DNA from: Micromussa lordhowensis
Taxonomy: Eukaryota > Cnidaria > Anthozoa > Scleractinia > Lobophylliidae
DNA length: 64,000 nucleotides
Assembly: GCA_964020085.1 (NCBI GenBank)
Contig: OZ026595.1
Span: forward strand, 14,331,414 to 14,395,413
Direction: 5' to 3'
This document shows positions 49,661-61,795 of this stretch, in pieces. The notes below the pieces were generated by a model. It saw only the letters and a program-made list of their open reading frames with translations. It did not search any database and was not told the DNA's origin. A program made the translations under genes and the position numbers. How positions within the stretch are numbered: position 1 is the stretch's first letter; each line of letters begins with the position of its first letter.

Positions 49661-50454
49661 GATGTCATGCTATTAGAACAAGAAAGACATGTATAATACT
49701 TTTTTATTTGAGAGATTAAAAGACACTGTTCCCAAGTTGTTTGTTGTGCACTGAGGAATGTACAGTGTTTATTCGTGGTTATTGAAACAAGTTAATATCA
49801 AGAGAGAATGAGGGTAAGAGAGTTTATCCCCGATGGATATCTGGGAAGGCATGTTCCTAAGGTAATGCGTTGCGTGGATGTTTTCGTGGAGGATTTAACT
49901 GCATGTGCAGGCTGGATCCTGGGCTGTCCACGTGACTACATCCGCGTCACAGGATTGGCTATTTCCAGACTTTCCTAGGAAACCGAGATTGATCTGAAAA
50001 CTGATCGACTGGGATCGACAAGAAATTCCTGAAGGTGATTGCAAACAAAACTTGAAATGAATAAATTATCAGTATCGGCCTGCGCTGTTAAAATAATTTG
50101 CAATGTAAACTTGCAACACAGATTTGCTTGCCCCAGATTGCATTTGAAGCTTATGGTTTTTGTTATACCGAGGTATGTTTTATATCGTCCGGATATCTCA
50201 AACCGTTTCCCTTCTGATAACTCTATTAGAGTTAATTGGCTTTAAGATTATCTTCTCGCTGAGAAACAGATCTTAACCGATTTCCGACTGAATTAAGTCT
50301 TGATTGCATTTATTTTGCTATCGCACTTAATTTGAGCGAAATCTCTTAGGTTTTGTAGGCGCACGCGCTCATGTGTGCGCGCCAATGACCCGAAAATCGT
50401 GCGCAGTAGGGATGCGCAATGTAATACTAAGGAATTACCTTAAGACTCATTTTA

Positions 50455-51310
50455 TAATATAGATAGGACCCTGAGCGCTCTCCGATTGGTCAAAAACCCA
50501 TGTTTTATCAGAGTACAAACATAGACTAGAAGTAGTTCTCACTACATCTGCCCCCGCCGTCGATATCACGTTTATTATGTAATGAACTGTACAGCTTTTA
50601 TTACAAATACGTTTATTTTTATCCTTCCAGGCTATTGAATTTAACTAAAAGATGCCGCAATAAATTTCATGTGCAATAAGAAAACTGTATTATTTATTTA
50701 TTATGAAAATGTGTTCAGTTCATGTAGTGTAGCAATACGCTTTTTGGGATCGCTTGCAGGCCGCTAACAAATCAATGTCTGAAACGTTGATTTTAAATGG
50801 AAAGTACGTACATGGAAGTATTCATTACTTTCGTGAATCCTCGCGTACAAGATACCTCTCCTCGTCCTCGTGGCTGCAAGAATTACCCAGAGTTGCCTTG
50901 CGAGGTTACTGAAAAATTAAGCGGGACCGCCGTGCGCATCTAGTTTCTAAAAATCGGGCTCGATTCGCACACTACCGATACCACACCAATATTTCACATT
51001 CTTTATACGCGGGGGTTCCTATTAATGCCTCCTCTCGCGGGTTTTGGCCTGGGGTTTTTTTTTGCGGGGCCCCACCAAAACGCGTGTTTTATTGTTTTTC
51101 GCTTCATTACTTCTATGTTATAAAGCAAATGAAGTAGTCTAATCCGTGTATTACACTGTGATAAAAACAAACCCCGTTCATTTGAGAACACTCGAGAAAT
51201 GTAGAAAACACTCGTCTGCGGCTCGTGTTTTCTACATTTCCCTCGAGTTCACAAATGCCCGTCGTGTTTTATCAAAGTGTAATACACGGCTTAGGCTTCT
51301 TTGTTTGTTA
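50455..51310 (-). mobile_element. Foldback MITE relative with internal insertion
   Basis: The left end has ATAGATAGGACCCTGAGCGC and AAAACCCATGTTTTATCAGA, matching the right end of the intronic MITE in inverted orientation. At 51140-51300 CGTGTATTACACTGTGATAA and its inverse AAGTGTAATACACGGCTTAG enclose a near-palindrome around CGAGAAATGTAGAAAACACTCG. About 500 bp of other AT-rich sequence (about 50530-51050) separates the parts. Confidence 0.6.
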
Positions 51311-51399
51311 AATAGAGAGAGACAGTGAGCGATAGATCGACCGACGAGTTAAATGAGGCGTTTCAGATTTAAGAAAGAGGAATGATAATTCGCCTTTTG

Positions 51400-52740
51400 G
51401 GTTTTAGATTAATTGTGTTCTATCCAGAGCCCCTTGAATTTAGGCTCCTCCCCAAAACGTGTTTCAGAGTTTATTATGCCACCGTTAAGCTTCAAACCAT
51501 AGTTTATAGGGGGAATGGTAATGAAACCAGGAAAAAAAAATAAAGGAGTGAACAAAGACGCCAAGATTTTTGCTGGAAGGTCCACGACCGGGCACAATCT
51601 TTTGTTTTGTTTTCATGTAGGGGAAAGAGGAATGATGATTAGCCTTTTGTGATTTGCATGAGTATCACGTCCGCGTTTATAACGTGTTATTTAGATTAGT
51701 TGTGTTCCACCCAGAACCCCTTTTATTTAGGCTCCTCCCGAGAACGTGTTTTCAAGTTCATCATGCCACCGTTATGCTCCGAACCATAGTTTATAGAGAG
51801 AAATGATTATGAAAGGCGGCGAAAATCAAAGGAGTAAACAGAGAAACCAAGACTTTTGTTGGAAGGTCTATGACCGTGCAAAATCTTTTGTTTTGCGCTC
51901 GTGCACTATGCGTGAATTATTTAAAACGTTTCTATTGGTTAGTTCTCTAGTACAGAGTAAACAACAATTATGTTTTGCGCAAGGTCAGGCCAAAAGAGAG
52001 AACAACAATGAAATTTCTCAGCTTTCCTAACCATTCTTCTCTGTTAACTATGTACCGACAGAAGAATGGAAAAATGCCGCTAAAGAGGTGGTCAAATAGT
52101 TTCCGAATTTTTCCCAAGGCAGATTAAGAGCCAACATTCATATGTAATCCTCGTATGTTTAGAAGTGTGGAATAGTGAACTATAGTCGAAAGGACCACAT
52201 GCACAGGCTTTCAAAGACGACACGCTTATTCCGAATCATAGTTATTAACTATGTCCGACTAAAGAAACAATGCGCAATCAGAAAAAACAGTTCAATACAT
52301 TTCAAAATTCAGAGAAGTTTCGAGAAAAATGACCCCTTCGACGCGCGAATTGGTTCCATTTTCACCCCTTTTGGGGTTCACTGTTGACGTTCTTGCTGTG
52401 TTTTGTGATAAAGATATTCTTTTGTTGTGGAAGGGAGTCATAACTGCAGGAAGATATAGTTAATAGAGCGGAATGGTTATGAAGCCCGGCAAACATAGCT
52501 GCGAAGATTTATGTTGGAAGGTCCACGACCGTGCACAATCTTTTGTTTTGCGTTCATACATTATGCATGAGTTACGTAATCAAAACAATTATATTGGTTA
52601 GTTCCTCGGTCAGTAGCAGAAAACTATTGTGTTTTGTGCACGGTGAATGCAAAAAAGAGAACAAAAACATACAACAAAGAACTTTGTCGAGTTTCATGAA
52701 GATAATCAGAAAAATACCACGTCGATAGAATCACTCATCC
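51400..52740 (+). repeat. Three copies of a local dispersed repeat
   Basis: Copies at about 51385-51620, 51625-52060 and 52450-52710 share CCATAGTTTATAG, GGAAGGTCCACGACCGTGCA, AATCTTTTGTTTTGCG and a TATTGGTTAGTTC block. A fourth copy starts at about 63640 downstream of block 2. Open frames through the copies lie in different frames, so the repeat is non-coding. It may be part of a larger, older duplication of this locus. Confidence 0.75.
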
Positions 52741-53249
52741 GTTGGATGCCTTCTCCACCCACAATTATTAAGATGCTGCTAAAATATATTTTTACTTGGT
52801 GCTAGAGGCCGGAATTGTTGCTGTCCAGAACCACTCAAGAATTTCAAGAATATAAGAAGTTCGGTAAGTAAAACTAGCGTTAAAGGGAGCCTGGGACGAG
52901 ACAGTCGATGGAATAGACTCCGACATAAGCGAAGGGAGAGGGAGAAAGATTAATTCCGCCAAAACTCCGCCAAAACTAAGTGACAAAAAGCGTACGCGAG
53001 TGTCAAGTTCTGACGAAGAAAAATATCAAACTAAGTGCTTGTTGACGACGCCCTTTTGAAAGAGTTGCAAACGAAATTAAAAAAAGCTTAATGTGCTGGA
53101 CCAACTCAACGAGCGCTTCATCAATTAAAGGCGACATGGATAAGCGCAGTACTGGGAAAGGCTGAAAGCTCAATTAAAAGATGGATTGAACTCCGCAAAT
53201 ACCAAACAAGCTGAAATGAAATAAAGCTGGAAGAGAAGGCAGAGAAAGA
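52741..53249. other. Spacer, possibly 5' part of LINE remnant
   Basis: No recognisable gene. Near 53040-53250 there are Lys/Glu-rich broken frames that could be eroded LINE sequence preceding the reverse-transcriptase piece. Confidence 0.3.
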
Positions 53250-55250
53250 CAGAGAAAGATGAAAATAGATGCCACAAACACAACAAAACTTACGCAGTAC
53301 GCTGATGATACCACTGTTTTTCTCAGAGATGTTCAGTCACTAAATAACCTTTATAGTTTACTTGCTCAGTTCGAAAATTGTTCTGGATTACGAATAAATC
53401 AATCTAAATCAGAGTTGTTGTGGTTAGGATCATTGCGACATCGAAAAGATACACTACGCCCTGGGGGTTCATTTTTCGTATGACGAACAACTTGCAGCCA
53501 AAAAGAACTTTTTTGATTGACTAGACCCCCTATGAGAATATTAAACATGTGGTGGTCAAGAGATAATCCATATACGGAAGAATTAATGTAGTAAAGACAA
53601 TTCCAATTTCAAAACTAACTTTTGTTTGTAGTGTGTTGAGCACACCAGATTAGGTTTACCAATGAAGTTAATAAGCTGATCTTTGATTATGTATGGAAGC
53701 ACAAAAATCCAAAGGTCAATAAATCTACCCTGATTAACATGGTTGACTTTACTTTGTTTCATAAAGCATTAAAAATATGTTGGGTGAAGCGTCTTTGCTC
53801 TAAAGGCGATCAAGCATGGAAATTAATCCCACTGCGGTTGCTATCTGGTGTCGGCGGAACACTTCTTTTTCAATGCAATTATGACATAAAATACTTGAAC
53901 TTAAGCGCAAACCTACCTATCTTTTACAAAGACGTGATTTCATATTGGCAAGAATTACATAATATGTCGTCCCCACAACAAAGAAAGACGTACGCAACCA
54001 AGTCGTTTGAAATACCCCTCCGCGTATTTTCGAAGCTGGCATCAAGCCGGGATATGTAAATTATCCAGTCTTCTCGACGAAAACACTAGATTTCTGTCAT
54101 TAATGTAATGTGAACTTTATTTAAGACTGAGGGGCCCTGTATACACCTAAAATCATTATAGCAATAAAATGAATAACAATGAACACTTGTGATCTGAAAA
54201 CTTATGGTCTGAAAAAAAGCTACAATATATATGAGTCTAATAAACACATTAGGCTAAAATATTACAAGATATATAAGACAATTGCTCACTAATGATATAA
54301 AAACTATGCAAAATCGTGTTTCATCAATAGTCGCTTAAAAACCTCCAAGGGCGCTGCCCGTTTGTATGTTTCGGGTAAGGAGTTAAATAAAATCGCTGCG
54401 GAGTATCTAAAAGTTCTATTACCGACGCTAAGTTTGGGTCTTGAAGGATGAATATTAATATCTTCACGCCGACGTGTATTGTAACTATAGAAACTGTGGT
54501 TTCTACTAAAATAATCACAGAGATACTGGGGCGCTAAATCATAGAGACATTTGTAGACTAAGATAGATTCCTTTTCCTGAAGCTGGTACTATCTCGTCTG
54601 ACAATTATACGTGCAGCTCGATTTTGAAGGCGCTGTAATCTACTCTTGCACTCAACAGACAATTCAACAGACATTTAACGAGATCTTACGAAAATTCAAA
54701 GTAAATTCAATTTCTCACGGTATCACGGCATTCTTTCAGCAATGCCGAGTGTCTGGAAAAAATATCTAAAACAGGAAGATCAAACTGCCACAGTTAATTT
54801 ACTTGCCGTTGATAAACTTACGTGCAAAACAATTTACAGATCTTAAATTGATCATCAGAATCTTTCTTCCCCAACGGCTGAGAAAAAACTTGTAGAATGT
54901 GGATTTGATATCCACGAACGTCAGAAAATATACTCGCTACCTTTTCTTGTGACCAAAGAAATCAAACTTACAATATTCCTGTACAAGATTATTCATAATT
55001 TCCTTTACACCAATAGCATTTTGTATGAAAAAAGTTGAAAACCCTCATTGTCCCTTCTGTACAAATGTCGACCCTTTCTGGTCGGAGTTTATGGAATCGT
55101 ATCAGTCTATTTCTAAAAAGACCCTAAACCTTTCTAAGAATGAAGTCATGTACGGCGTACTTAATGATTGGTCTTCTTGTTCAACCCTAAATCACCTTAT
55201 TATCATTGGTAAGTACTTTCTTTATTCCAATGCATTAAGTGGCAGTCCCG
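53250..55250 (+). mobile_element. L1/Tx1-like LINE remnant, interrupted by a second LINE
   Basis: The first part (53259-54060) contains the reverse-transcriptase YADDTT motif, then CSGLRINQSKSELLWLGS, YGRIN-type sequence, and MVDFTLFHKALKICWVKRL. After an insertion the same polyprotein resumes at about 54680 (SAMPSVWKKYLKQED). It continues with KIYSLPFLVTKEIKLTIFLY and a C-terminal zinc knuckle, ENPHCPFCTNVD, then NEVMYGVLNDW. The His/Cys half of the knuckle appears deleted between NVD and PFWSEF. Several stops and frameshifts mean it is dead. After about 55240 the frame runs into unrelated sequence. Confidence 0.72.
54061..54660 (-). mobile_element. CR1-like LINE 3' fragment nested in the L1-like remnant
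   Basis: On the minus strand, broken frames read RLQRLQNRAARIIVRR (about 54650-54600), LVYKCLYDLAPQYLCDYF and FRYSAAILFNSLPETYKRA, then a stop near 54330. These are the hallmarks of the C-terminus of CR1-type LINEs. About 250 bp of 3' UTR follows toward 54061. It splits the plus-strand L1-like reading frame, so it inserted later. Confidence 0.65.
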
Positions 55251-55959
55251 CTAAAAGCGGTCCACTTGACTTCGGAACCAAAAATAGTTTTCCTTCATTT
55301 TTTGTCAGTGAAAAGGCTTTAACACATAGATATATAAAAAATATTTTCCAATTCCTTATTTTTACTTTGCTACGAGCCAAAATTGAATTTTGGCCGAACT
55401 GGGGTTGCCGACCGTCATCAGAAAGGTAAAATTCACCGATTTTGTGAAGGGTGTTGCGTTCCCTAAAATACAGGCCACGGAATTTCGTTTTCACACGAAT
55501 TCTTAGGTAGATTCATTATTTTCACTGACGAAACGTGGAAACTTGTCGAAAATTCTAAGCTTACCAGCAGCGAGGCTGGAAGACACGCTACTCTGATTCA
55601 GGTAGTAAAATTTAGTCAAATTTGGGGGAGAAAATCGCAAAAGTTGGGTCTAAATGAAGGCTAAATAGCACATCACAGTAAAATTCTTACGTTAATAAAT
55701 CGTTCTATAAGTCCAAACCGGTGGGTATCTCCTTGGATTGGAGAACTTTACTCCACTGGTAAAAATAGCTTCTTAATTTCATGAGGATATCGACAACGTG
55801 AACTGCTAAGCTCGTCTGTTACATGTATGTTCTAGTCAAACATATGGTCCAACCAGTCTAAAAACATTAGTTCTTACATTCACAAACGTCAGTCAAGATT
55901 TTTTTGACGGAGTTGACCCATTGGGGTGCGATGCGTAAAGCTGTCATAAATCAACTTTA
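55251..55959. other. Spacer upstream of MFSD12 copy 2
   Basis: The C-terminal half of the 55025-55429 frame lies here but no longer resembles LINE protein. Nothing else was recognised. The promoter of copy 2 may lie at its right end but has no obvious TATA element. Confidence 0.35.
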
Positions 55960-56050
55960 TTATATTTATTTTCCTCGGCTTACTGTTGCGTTAAATCAAA
56001 AACCTTTTTGTGTTTACAGCCTGACCTGCCTAAACTAGTATAATTGCAAT

Positions 56051-59000
56051 ATGGCTACAGTTGAAGCTACGAGGAAACGTACACGGATCATCCAGCAGTT
56101 CTCCTTTGGAGTGGGTCACGTGATAAATGATGTTACTCGCCTATTGATGTTCTCGTATCGACTGGTTTTCTTGATGAAAGTAGTCAACATGTCCGCAAGT
56201 AACGCTGGCTGGATCATGGTTTTCAGTCGTGTCACTAATGCAATTATATTCCGACCGATCGCTGGATATTTGTGTGACAAGGTTTCTATCCCAGTTCTGT
56301 CGCGTAGACATGGACAGAGAAAATCGTGGCACTTGATAGGAACTGTGCTACAAGTTGTCAGTATGCCATTGCTTTTTAGCAACTGTTTAGTTTGCAGCAG
56401 TGAGCCAAGCCAATTGGAACTTATCACGTACTATGGCACAATCAACACATTGGGATGGATATCTATAATCTTAATTGAAACTGCACATCTTTCACTCATT
56501 CCTTTCATAGCCAAGGATCAAAAAGAAGCTGTCAAACTGAATGGTTTGAGGTTTGAAAACTGTTTAATTTCTATTCAATTGCCTAATGGAAGTCTATGGT
56601 AAAGGTAAAGTCTGAAAACGAGCCAAGTGGCCCATCAGGCCGGAGCTTATCCCCGTTTCCGTAGCATGAAGCGACCAGGAATATTTGTATTCCCCCTGGA
56701 TGGGATGCCAGTCCATCGCGGGGTTACCCCCAGCATTAAATTCGCCAGTACCCATTTATACACCTAGGTGGAGAGAGGCACCGTGAGAGTAAAGTGTCTT
56801 GCCTAAGAACACAACGCAATGTCCCCGGCCAGGGCTCGAACCCCGGAGTCGAGCGCACTAACCATGAGGCCACCGCATCTCCACTGCTATTTATAATTGC
56901 GGCTTTTTTCAGATTAGTATGTGGACCGTCGAGCATGTGTTTCTCGATTCAAATTTATCAATAATATAACATTTTCTGCATTGTTATTGTTGTACTAACT
57001 GGTAATTGCTTGTTGTTTAGAGTAACCTTGGTGTTCTTAACTGGCACTGTCTCCTTCCTTGTGGCGTTTGTAGTTTTAGGACAAGATGATAAAGATCAAC
57101 TTACAGCAGAAAGTGTAAAGGATTTCACAGTAAGAATTTTAAACATGCAATAATTATACTGAAACCAGGAAAAGGACTCTCGATCAGAACAGTCAAACAG
57201 CCGTACAGTATTCCTTTCAAATGTTAGCTGGGTACAGCAAGTCTTTTTATAATTGACTGTCAAAGATTATAAAAAATCTTCAAACAGAGGATCAAAAAAG
57301 ACTCGAACGACTTGAAATAAGTAAACATCTAGGAGCACTTTAATCACCTTTACTGGCGTTCCAGTAAAGCAATTTTCGACCTAAATTGATCAACCGTGTT
57401 TATATCATTCTTGTAAGCTTGTATCGTATTTTTTTGTATCATTTCTCTAGATGATAACTCTAATCTTGATAGGAGCAGGCCTTCTGTTTGCGATAATCTT
57501 CCACGTTGGAACCAAAGAGCCTTCTAACAAACTGGCCAAAGCAAAGGTCAGTATCAACTGCTTTCACGGACCAGTTTTGTGGTATAAAGTACTTAGTTAT
57601 ATTGAAACAAAATAGTGCCCCACTATATATCTAAAACATGATAATAAGTTATTGTCTTCTCGGCTTCCTTCATTTCTGGTTATCGGTTACTTTTTCAGTG
57701 TTTTGTTCCTTTTGCTTGTAGCAGAGAAATGATGACGAGGTGCTGTCTAAAGATATTCAGATTCTACCGCACAACCAAGGATTACATGATCATCAGAATC
57801 TTAAAAACGAGCAATTAACAAACGGGTCCAAAGAAGTCACGATGGCTGAGGAGGAAAAAAGTGCGGGAAAGCCAGACTATTCCGAACAAAATGAAAATGT
57901 CAATGAGCTAACCTACAATGACAGTGAGCAAAGGGCAAGTAATGAGGAACATCTAAAAAACACGGGAAGGAAAACCGCTGGTAGAGATAATAAACATGAC
58001 GCAGAAACGATAGGACTAACCAATTCTCTTGGTGTCGACAACAAAGCATTTGATTGCTATGAAAAAGATTTCCCAACGTGTTCTCCGGATCAGGTGACAG
58101 TCGCAAAAGTGGACGAAGTGAACACGAACGACGTACTGTCAAAGTCATCAGAACAGAACCATGATGATGCAGTATCAGAAACCGTGACCAATAAGAAGCC
58201 GTCAGTCAGTTCGTGTGATCTTGAATCTGCTCTTTCAGCAACGCGAAGGGTCAAGACAGTACGAGCCTGGTTAAGAGATCCTCGTTTATACAAGGTGATT
58301 CCAGTTTTCCACTCTGAATGATATTATAGTATTTATAGTATACGCGATTAAGCTTAAATTAAGTGTCCAAGTTTTGCACAATTTGAATGACCCTGTTTTC
58401 TTTTTCACACAGGTTGCCATCATCTTCGGGTGTACAAGGGCTGTGCAAGATATTTCTTACTCCTATTTCCCATTGTTTCTTACTGACTGTCTAGATTTCA
58501 AAAAGGTATGTGTCGGTATCTTTCTTATCATGCAAAGATTACATACCACCAACAAAAAGCTAACAAAGCAACAGACCAACCAAATAAAGCCAAATAAACT
58601 ATGAACCAAACAAACAAACAAGCAGCTAACCAAACGAGCAATCGACCGACCAAACAAAGACGACAAACAGATCTAACAAAACTACCAAGGAAAAAGTAGA
58701 AATTTCTGTACCCGGCACACTCTTGCCCGTCGACCTCTCTTCCTCTTTCTCTCACTTAATCCATGTATCAACCTTTTCGTCTCTCCGTCTCTCCGTCTTT
58801 CTAGCCAATTTTGAAAAACGTAATTTTGTCTTTGCTATTTAGGTAGCCATTGCTTATTTGCCACTTGTAGTGTTGATAAGTGCTACGGTTTCCGCTGGAA
58901 TCTCAAAGAAACTTATCGGGAAAATTGGAGGCAAGGTAATTTCCCAAGAACTCCTAAAAAATAATAGATGTTTTATTAAGAGTGTACCGTTTATAGGGAA

Positions 59001-61765
59001 ATATTTAACAACTAAAGAAGCATAAGCCGTGAATTACACTGCAATAAAACATGACGGGCATTCGAGGACACGAGGGAAATGTAGAAAACACGAGTTTTCT
59101 CAAATGTCCGTGCAATGTTTTCTCACAGTGTAATACACGGCTTAGGCTTTTTCATTTGCTTTATCATAATAGAGGTAATATGGTGAAAAAAATAAAACGT
59201 GCTTTTTTCTGTTTTATACTCTGGTAAAACATGGGGTTGACCAATCAGAAAGCGCACAGGGTCCTATCGTTATTAGAAAGCCAGATGTAGGGCATAGAAA
59301 CAAAGTTAGCCACACTTCGACGAATCCAGAGCTCCACGCATTAATTCATTTATATTTGTGTATGGAATGCTACGCAGAAAGGACAGAACTTTTACGGTTA
59401 CGTAACATAATTTAACCCATGCATACAGTACATGACATGGACAGAAATAATACAAAAGTGAATTGGATTGTGTTTGACAATTCCTTAGGGTCTGATTTTA
59501 AGGCTTTTCTCACAGTGGCTTCCCCGATATCTGTTCAACAAAGTAATCAATTAATCTTGTGCAAAGAAGCAGTAAAATAAACCGACCTGTCATTTCGTTT
59601 CAGTGGTCGTTTATCTTGGCTGCTCTTCTTGCGTCGGGATCTTGTGTCTGGTTCTATTTTATTCCCCAGTCTACCAGAGCGTTCACCTACCCGGCCGCTG
59701 CTTTTCTAGGGTTTGGATTCTCCGCCATGTTGGTCAATTCGTTTAGCTTCACAACGGAACTGATTGGAGAAAACAAAGTAAGTTGAGAACTTTTCGGCAC
59801 GACCAATTGTCTTTACTATAGCTTAATGTCCTTTATTCGATGACATTGAATTCGGTATTAGTATTTACTATCTGATTTATATCGATATAAAGTTTGAATT
59901 GTTTTCATGCAAACCCATAATGAAGTATTTCACGTCAGACCCCTCAGTGGTTGTACAAAGTTCCAACTTTTACAAGTTTGTCGTATTACTATTCCAACAC
60001 GATCGTATTATAAAAAGAGAAATCAAGCGGAGAAACCACAGAAATACAGATTTCAGAGGAAAATTCTGCTTTAAAAAGATCAAGTCAGCTGGTGTGAGAG
60101 ACAACGAAAAGTGTCACGTAATAAAACTGAATTGCCGAAGACTGGTTAACTCGAAATTCCATTCCCCTCCCCTCCTAAAACAGTTTGCATGAATTTATTA
60201 ATGGTGACTTGAGTTTTAAGTCCATTTTCCAATGATTTACCTGGAAAGTAACTGGAACATTTTCAATCGTTTCCTAATTGTTGTAAGACGTACCAAAGCT
60301 TCTGATCAGATTCTAACTATAAAATATTCCGATCGAACATTTTGGTTGTTATTTTTACCCCTGTCCGTTTGCGAAAAACCGTTTTTAGTTGACTTGGTTG
60401 ATCAACTTTCTCAACCGATTAAGGGGTTGCTGTGGTTGAACTTTAATTTTCGTTCAATAGACTAGACCTTTCCATTCATTTTCAGATCAAACGTTGATCA
60501 ATATTCAGTCGGTTAACAAGAAAAAAAAACCTGTTAGAAAGAAACAATCGCAAAAAATAACAAATAACAAACTGAAAGCAATGTAACTGACGGTTAATCC
60601 CTACAAACCACGATGTAACAGGCATAAAATGTTTTCACGATCCCTAACATAATCCCTTTCAAATTATTTTTGGATCAGTCCTGGCTTCAAAAGTTCCAGG
60701 AAGGAATTAGAAATAGCCAATCCTGTAAAAAGGAATTTTACTTAGCTGTAAGGCTCAAAAGGCCCTCTAACCCTTTACCTTCTCTGGTTTTATTTCAAGA
60801 CACTTTCAAAGTGTATAAATGAAATAGACCGGCGTTGAAACGTCCGGTCCTAATCGAGCACGACCTCAGTAGAGTATGGAATAAGGGAGCGAGTGTTGTT
60901 GTTGATGTTTCTCAAAGTACATCTTTTTCTTCGCAGACCAATTCTGGTTTTGTCTTTTCCTTCTTGGGTATTTCATCGACTCTGATTGGAGCACCCTTGT
61001 ACGGCGTCATACAGAATTTGTTTCCTCGAAAAAGGTGAAATATGTTCTTGTTTGGAGTAGTGGTATGCTCTGGCTCGTTTATCAAGAGGAAACTTTAAAA
61101 AAAGATCTGCTACCTATGCCCTCTCATCGGAATTTTCCCTTCTGTTCTTACTTGTATTATTGTTTCCATTTTTATCAATAACTTGTGTTTAGCGTTGACT
61201 GGCAGTATGTTAAATTGGAAATGTTTTAACGCCTCAGTTTTTTCAGTAGGAATCTTATGGGTCTTATCGATAAATTGATTAACTGAAAAGCATCCCTCCA
61301 TTAGAACCGAAAATATTTACTTGAATCCAACCCTAACTCAAAAGTGTTTTGTTAATAACTAATCTTCTCACGCTATGAAAACATCATGATATGAACTTAG
61401 AAATGATACCAACATATATAAAATGATTACGCTTTTCTTTCAGTGCGTCTGATGACTGTGAAGAGTGCGCCGATTTTGTCCGACACATATTTTCAATCGT
61501 ACCAGGCTCTCTCGCCATTATCAGTTTGTTGATTGTTTTATTATTCCAACATTCTCACACAACGTGGAAGAAAAATGGTAAGATTTTATTGACTACACGT
61601 GCAGATCACCATATATCAGACAAAAGTGTTTTAAAAATCGACGAGGAACCAGGGGACATAATTAAAAAGTTAAAAAGACGTTCTCTGGTTAAAAATTTTA
61701 AAAAACACGAGCTTTCGATTGCCAGTCTGTTTTTTAAAATTTTTAACCAGAGAACGTCTTTTTAA
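56051..61765 (+). CDS. MFSD12-like major facilitator transporter, copy 2
   Basis: Nine exons in the same places as copy 1: 56051-56550, 57021-57129, 57451-57546, 57722-58294, 58413-58505, 58843-58935, 59604-59777, 60937-61034 and 61444-61765. They join in phase into 685 residues. Exon 1 differs from copy 1 by only three or so residues (for example MFSYRLV for MLSYRLV, VTNAI for VINAI). The loop exon 4 is four codons longer (VAKVDEVNTND). All transmembrane exons are intact, so the gene is plausibly functional. The last exon differs: an insertion replaces the final I-stop of copy 1 with about 45 new residues starting KIDEEPGDII, rich in Lys and Arg. Intron 1 has gained a SINE. The start Met is shared with copy 1. 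Confidence 0.88.
56590..56884 (-). mobile_element. tRNA-derived SINE in intron 1 of MFSD12 copy 2
   Basis: On the minus strand it begins GCGGTGGCCTCATGGTTAGT, continues GCGCTCGACTCC, and has the B-box GGGTTCGAGCCC. The body contains GGCAAGACACTTTACTCTCA and GATGGACTGGCATCCCATCC, which I recognise from a widespread coral SINE. Copy 1 lacks it at the matching place (near 43385), so it arrived after the duplication. A and B boxes look intact. Confidence 0.85.
58995..59280 (+). mobile_element. Foldback MITE in intron 6 of MFSD12 copy 2
   Basis: It is the counterpart of 45570-45825: GCCGTGAATTACACTGCAAT on the left is mirrored by AGTGTAATACACGGCTTAGG near 59127-59147. It was shared before duplication and has since diverged by small indels. 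Confidence 0.7.
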
Positions 61766-61785
61766 CTTTTTAAAAGTGTTTTAAT
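61622..61785 (+). repeat. Palindromic insertion at the end of MFSD12 copy 2
   Basis: It is absent from copy 1. Direct repeats AAAAGTGTTTTAA flank it (about 61622 and 61772). Between them two arms of about 45 bp are perfect inverse complements (about 61662-61707 and 61728-61772; arm core AGACGTTCTCTGGTTAAAAA) around a loop of about 20 bp. The insertion removes the original stop codon and adds a new C-terminal tail to the protein. Confidence 0.85.
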
Positions 61786-61795
61786 TTGGATAAAT

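Larger units (their letters stand above)
42755..50285 (+). repeat. Segmental duplication, block 1
   Basis: It is colinear with 55960-63342 across exons, introns and about 2 kb of 3' flank in direct orientation, with most positions identical in exons. The left border lies about 165 bp beyond the transposon end. The right border falls near CAGATCTTAACCGATTTCC, after which the blocks diverge. Block 1 alone has the LINE tail at 49190-49660. Confidence 0.92.

Noticed and set aside
60835..60936. Upstream in-frame extension of exon 8 in MFSD12 copy 2
   Set aside because: It is intron sequence before a good TTCGCAG acceptor; copy 1 has a different extension, and the exon 7-8 join is in phase without it.
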